Shown: one piece after another, positions 5,165 to 5,212 of the stretch
How positions within the stretch are numbered: position 1 is the first letter of the stretch
Layout of the letters: every line of letters begins with the position of its first letter
Source of the DNA: Deltaproteobacteria bacterium
Lineage (GTDB): Bacteria; Desulfobacterota; Desulfobacteria; Desulfobacterales; B30-G6
Reading direction: 5' to 3'
Length of the DNA: 5,212 bases
Assembly: GCA_019313725.1 (NCBI GenBank)
Contig: JAFDAT010000273.1
Span: 1 to 5,212 of the forward strand
Notes under the pieces: model-generated
Seen by the model: only the letters and a program-made list of their open reading frames with translations
Told to the model about the DNA's origin: nothing
Databases searched by the model: none
Made by a program: the position numbers and the translations under genes

Positions 5165-5212
5165 TGGCCCTTTGCTCTTGGCTGAATGCCCAGAAAAACT
5201 GAATTCAATAAG

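Noticed and set aside
5165..5212. Terminator after the serine dehydratase gene
   Set aside because: Only trivial pairings such as CAG-AAAAA-CTG are present, with no GC-rich stem followed by a T-run before the window ends.

Overview
The window looks like chromosomal DNA of an anaerobic or facultative Gram-negative bacterium. A deltaproteobacterial (Desulfobacterales-like) source is my best guess, from the oxygen-sensitive iron-sulfur serine dehydratase, the multi-domain exported Gmad2 protein and the AACATC-type intergenic heptad repeat. Nothing in the window proves the taxon. No rRNA, tRNA, CRISPR array or complete mobile element is visible.

Left part (1-1754): a possible terminator of an upstream gene, a leader with an imperfect inverted repeat, then a rightward gene for an exported multi-domain protein. 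Its C-terminal Gmad2 (immunoglobulin-like) domain is cut by an in-frame TAA at 1575-1577. The same reading frame then continues with the missing half of that domain to a second TAA at 1752-1754, so the locus looks like a gene broken by one nonsense change (or a sequencing error, or readthrough).

Middle part (1755-2390): an AT-rich stretch without an intact gene. At its right end are two adjacent fragments of a HigB/HigA-type toxin-antitoxin pair: the C-terminal end of the RelE-fold toxin (to 2210) and the N-terminal 39 or so codons of the antitoxin (from 2220). The antitoxin is cut off where the next gene begins. This looks like a decayed module at a rearrangement junction.

Right part (2351-5128): two metabolic genes diverge from a 222-bp regulatory region. 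Leftward is a CitE/HpcH-fold lyase most like malyl-CoA/beta-methylmalyl-CoA lyases. Rightward is a single-chain iron-sulfur L-serine dehydratase (beta, ACT-like and alpha parts in one 546-residue protein), preceded by a 28-codon small ORF with a much better ribosome binding site than the dehydratase itself. The divergent region holds a strong leftward promoter with a 15-bp palindrome over its -35 box, a plausible shared operator. Both enzymes feed the pyruvate/acetyl-CoA/glyoxylate node, but a joint pathway is only an inference. The window ends in five copies of a 7-bp tandem repeat.

No clearly new defence or mobile system is visible. The most notable points are the interrupted Gmad2 gene, the double-truncated toxin-antitoxin scar and the small ORF in the divergent regulatory region.
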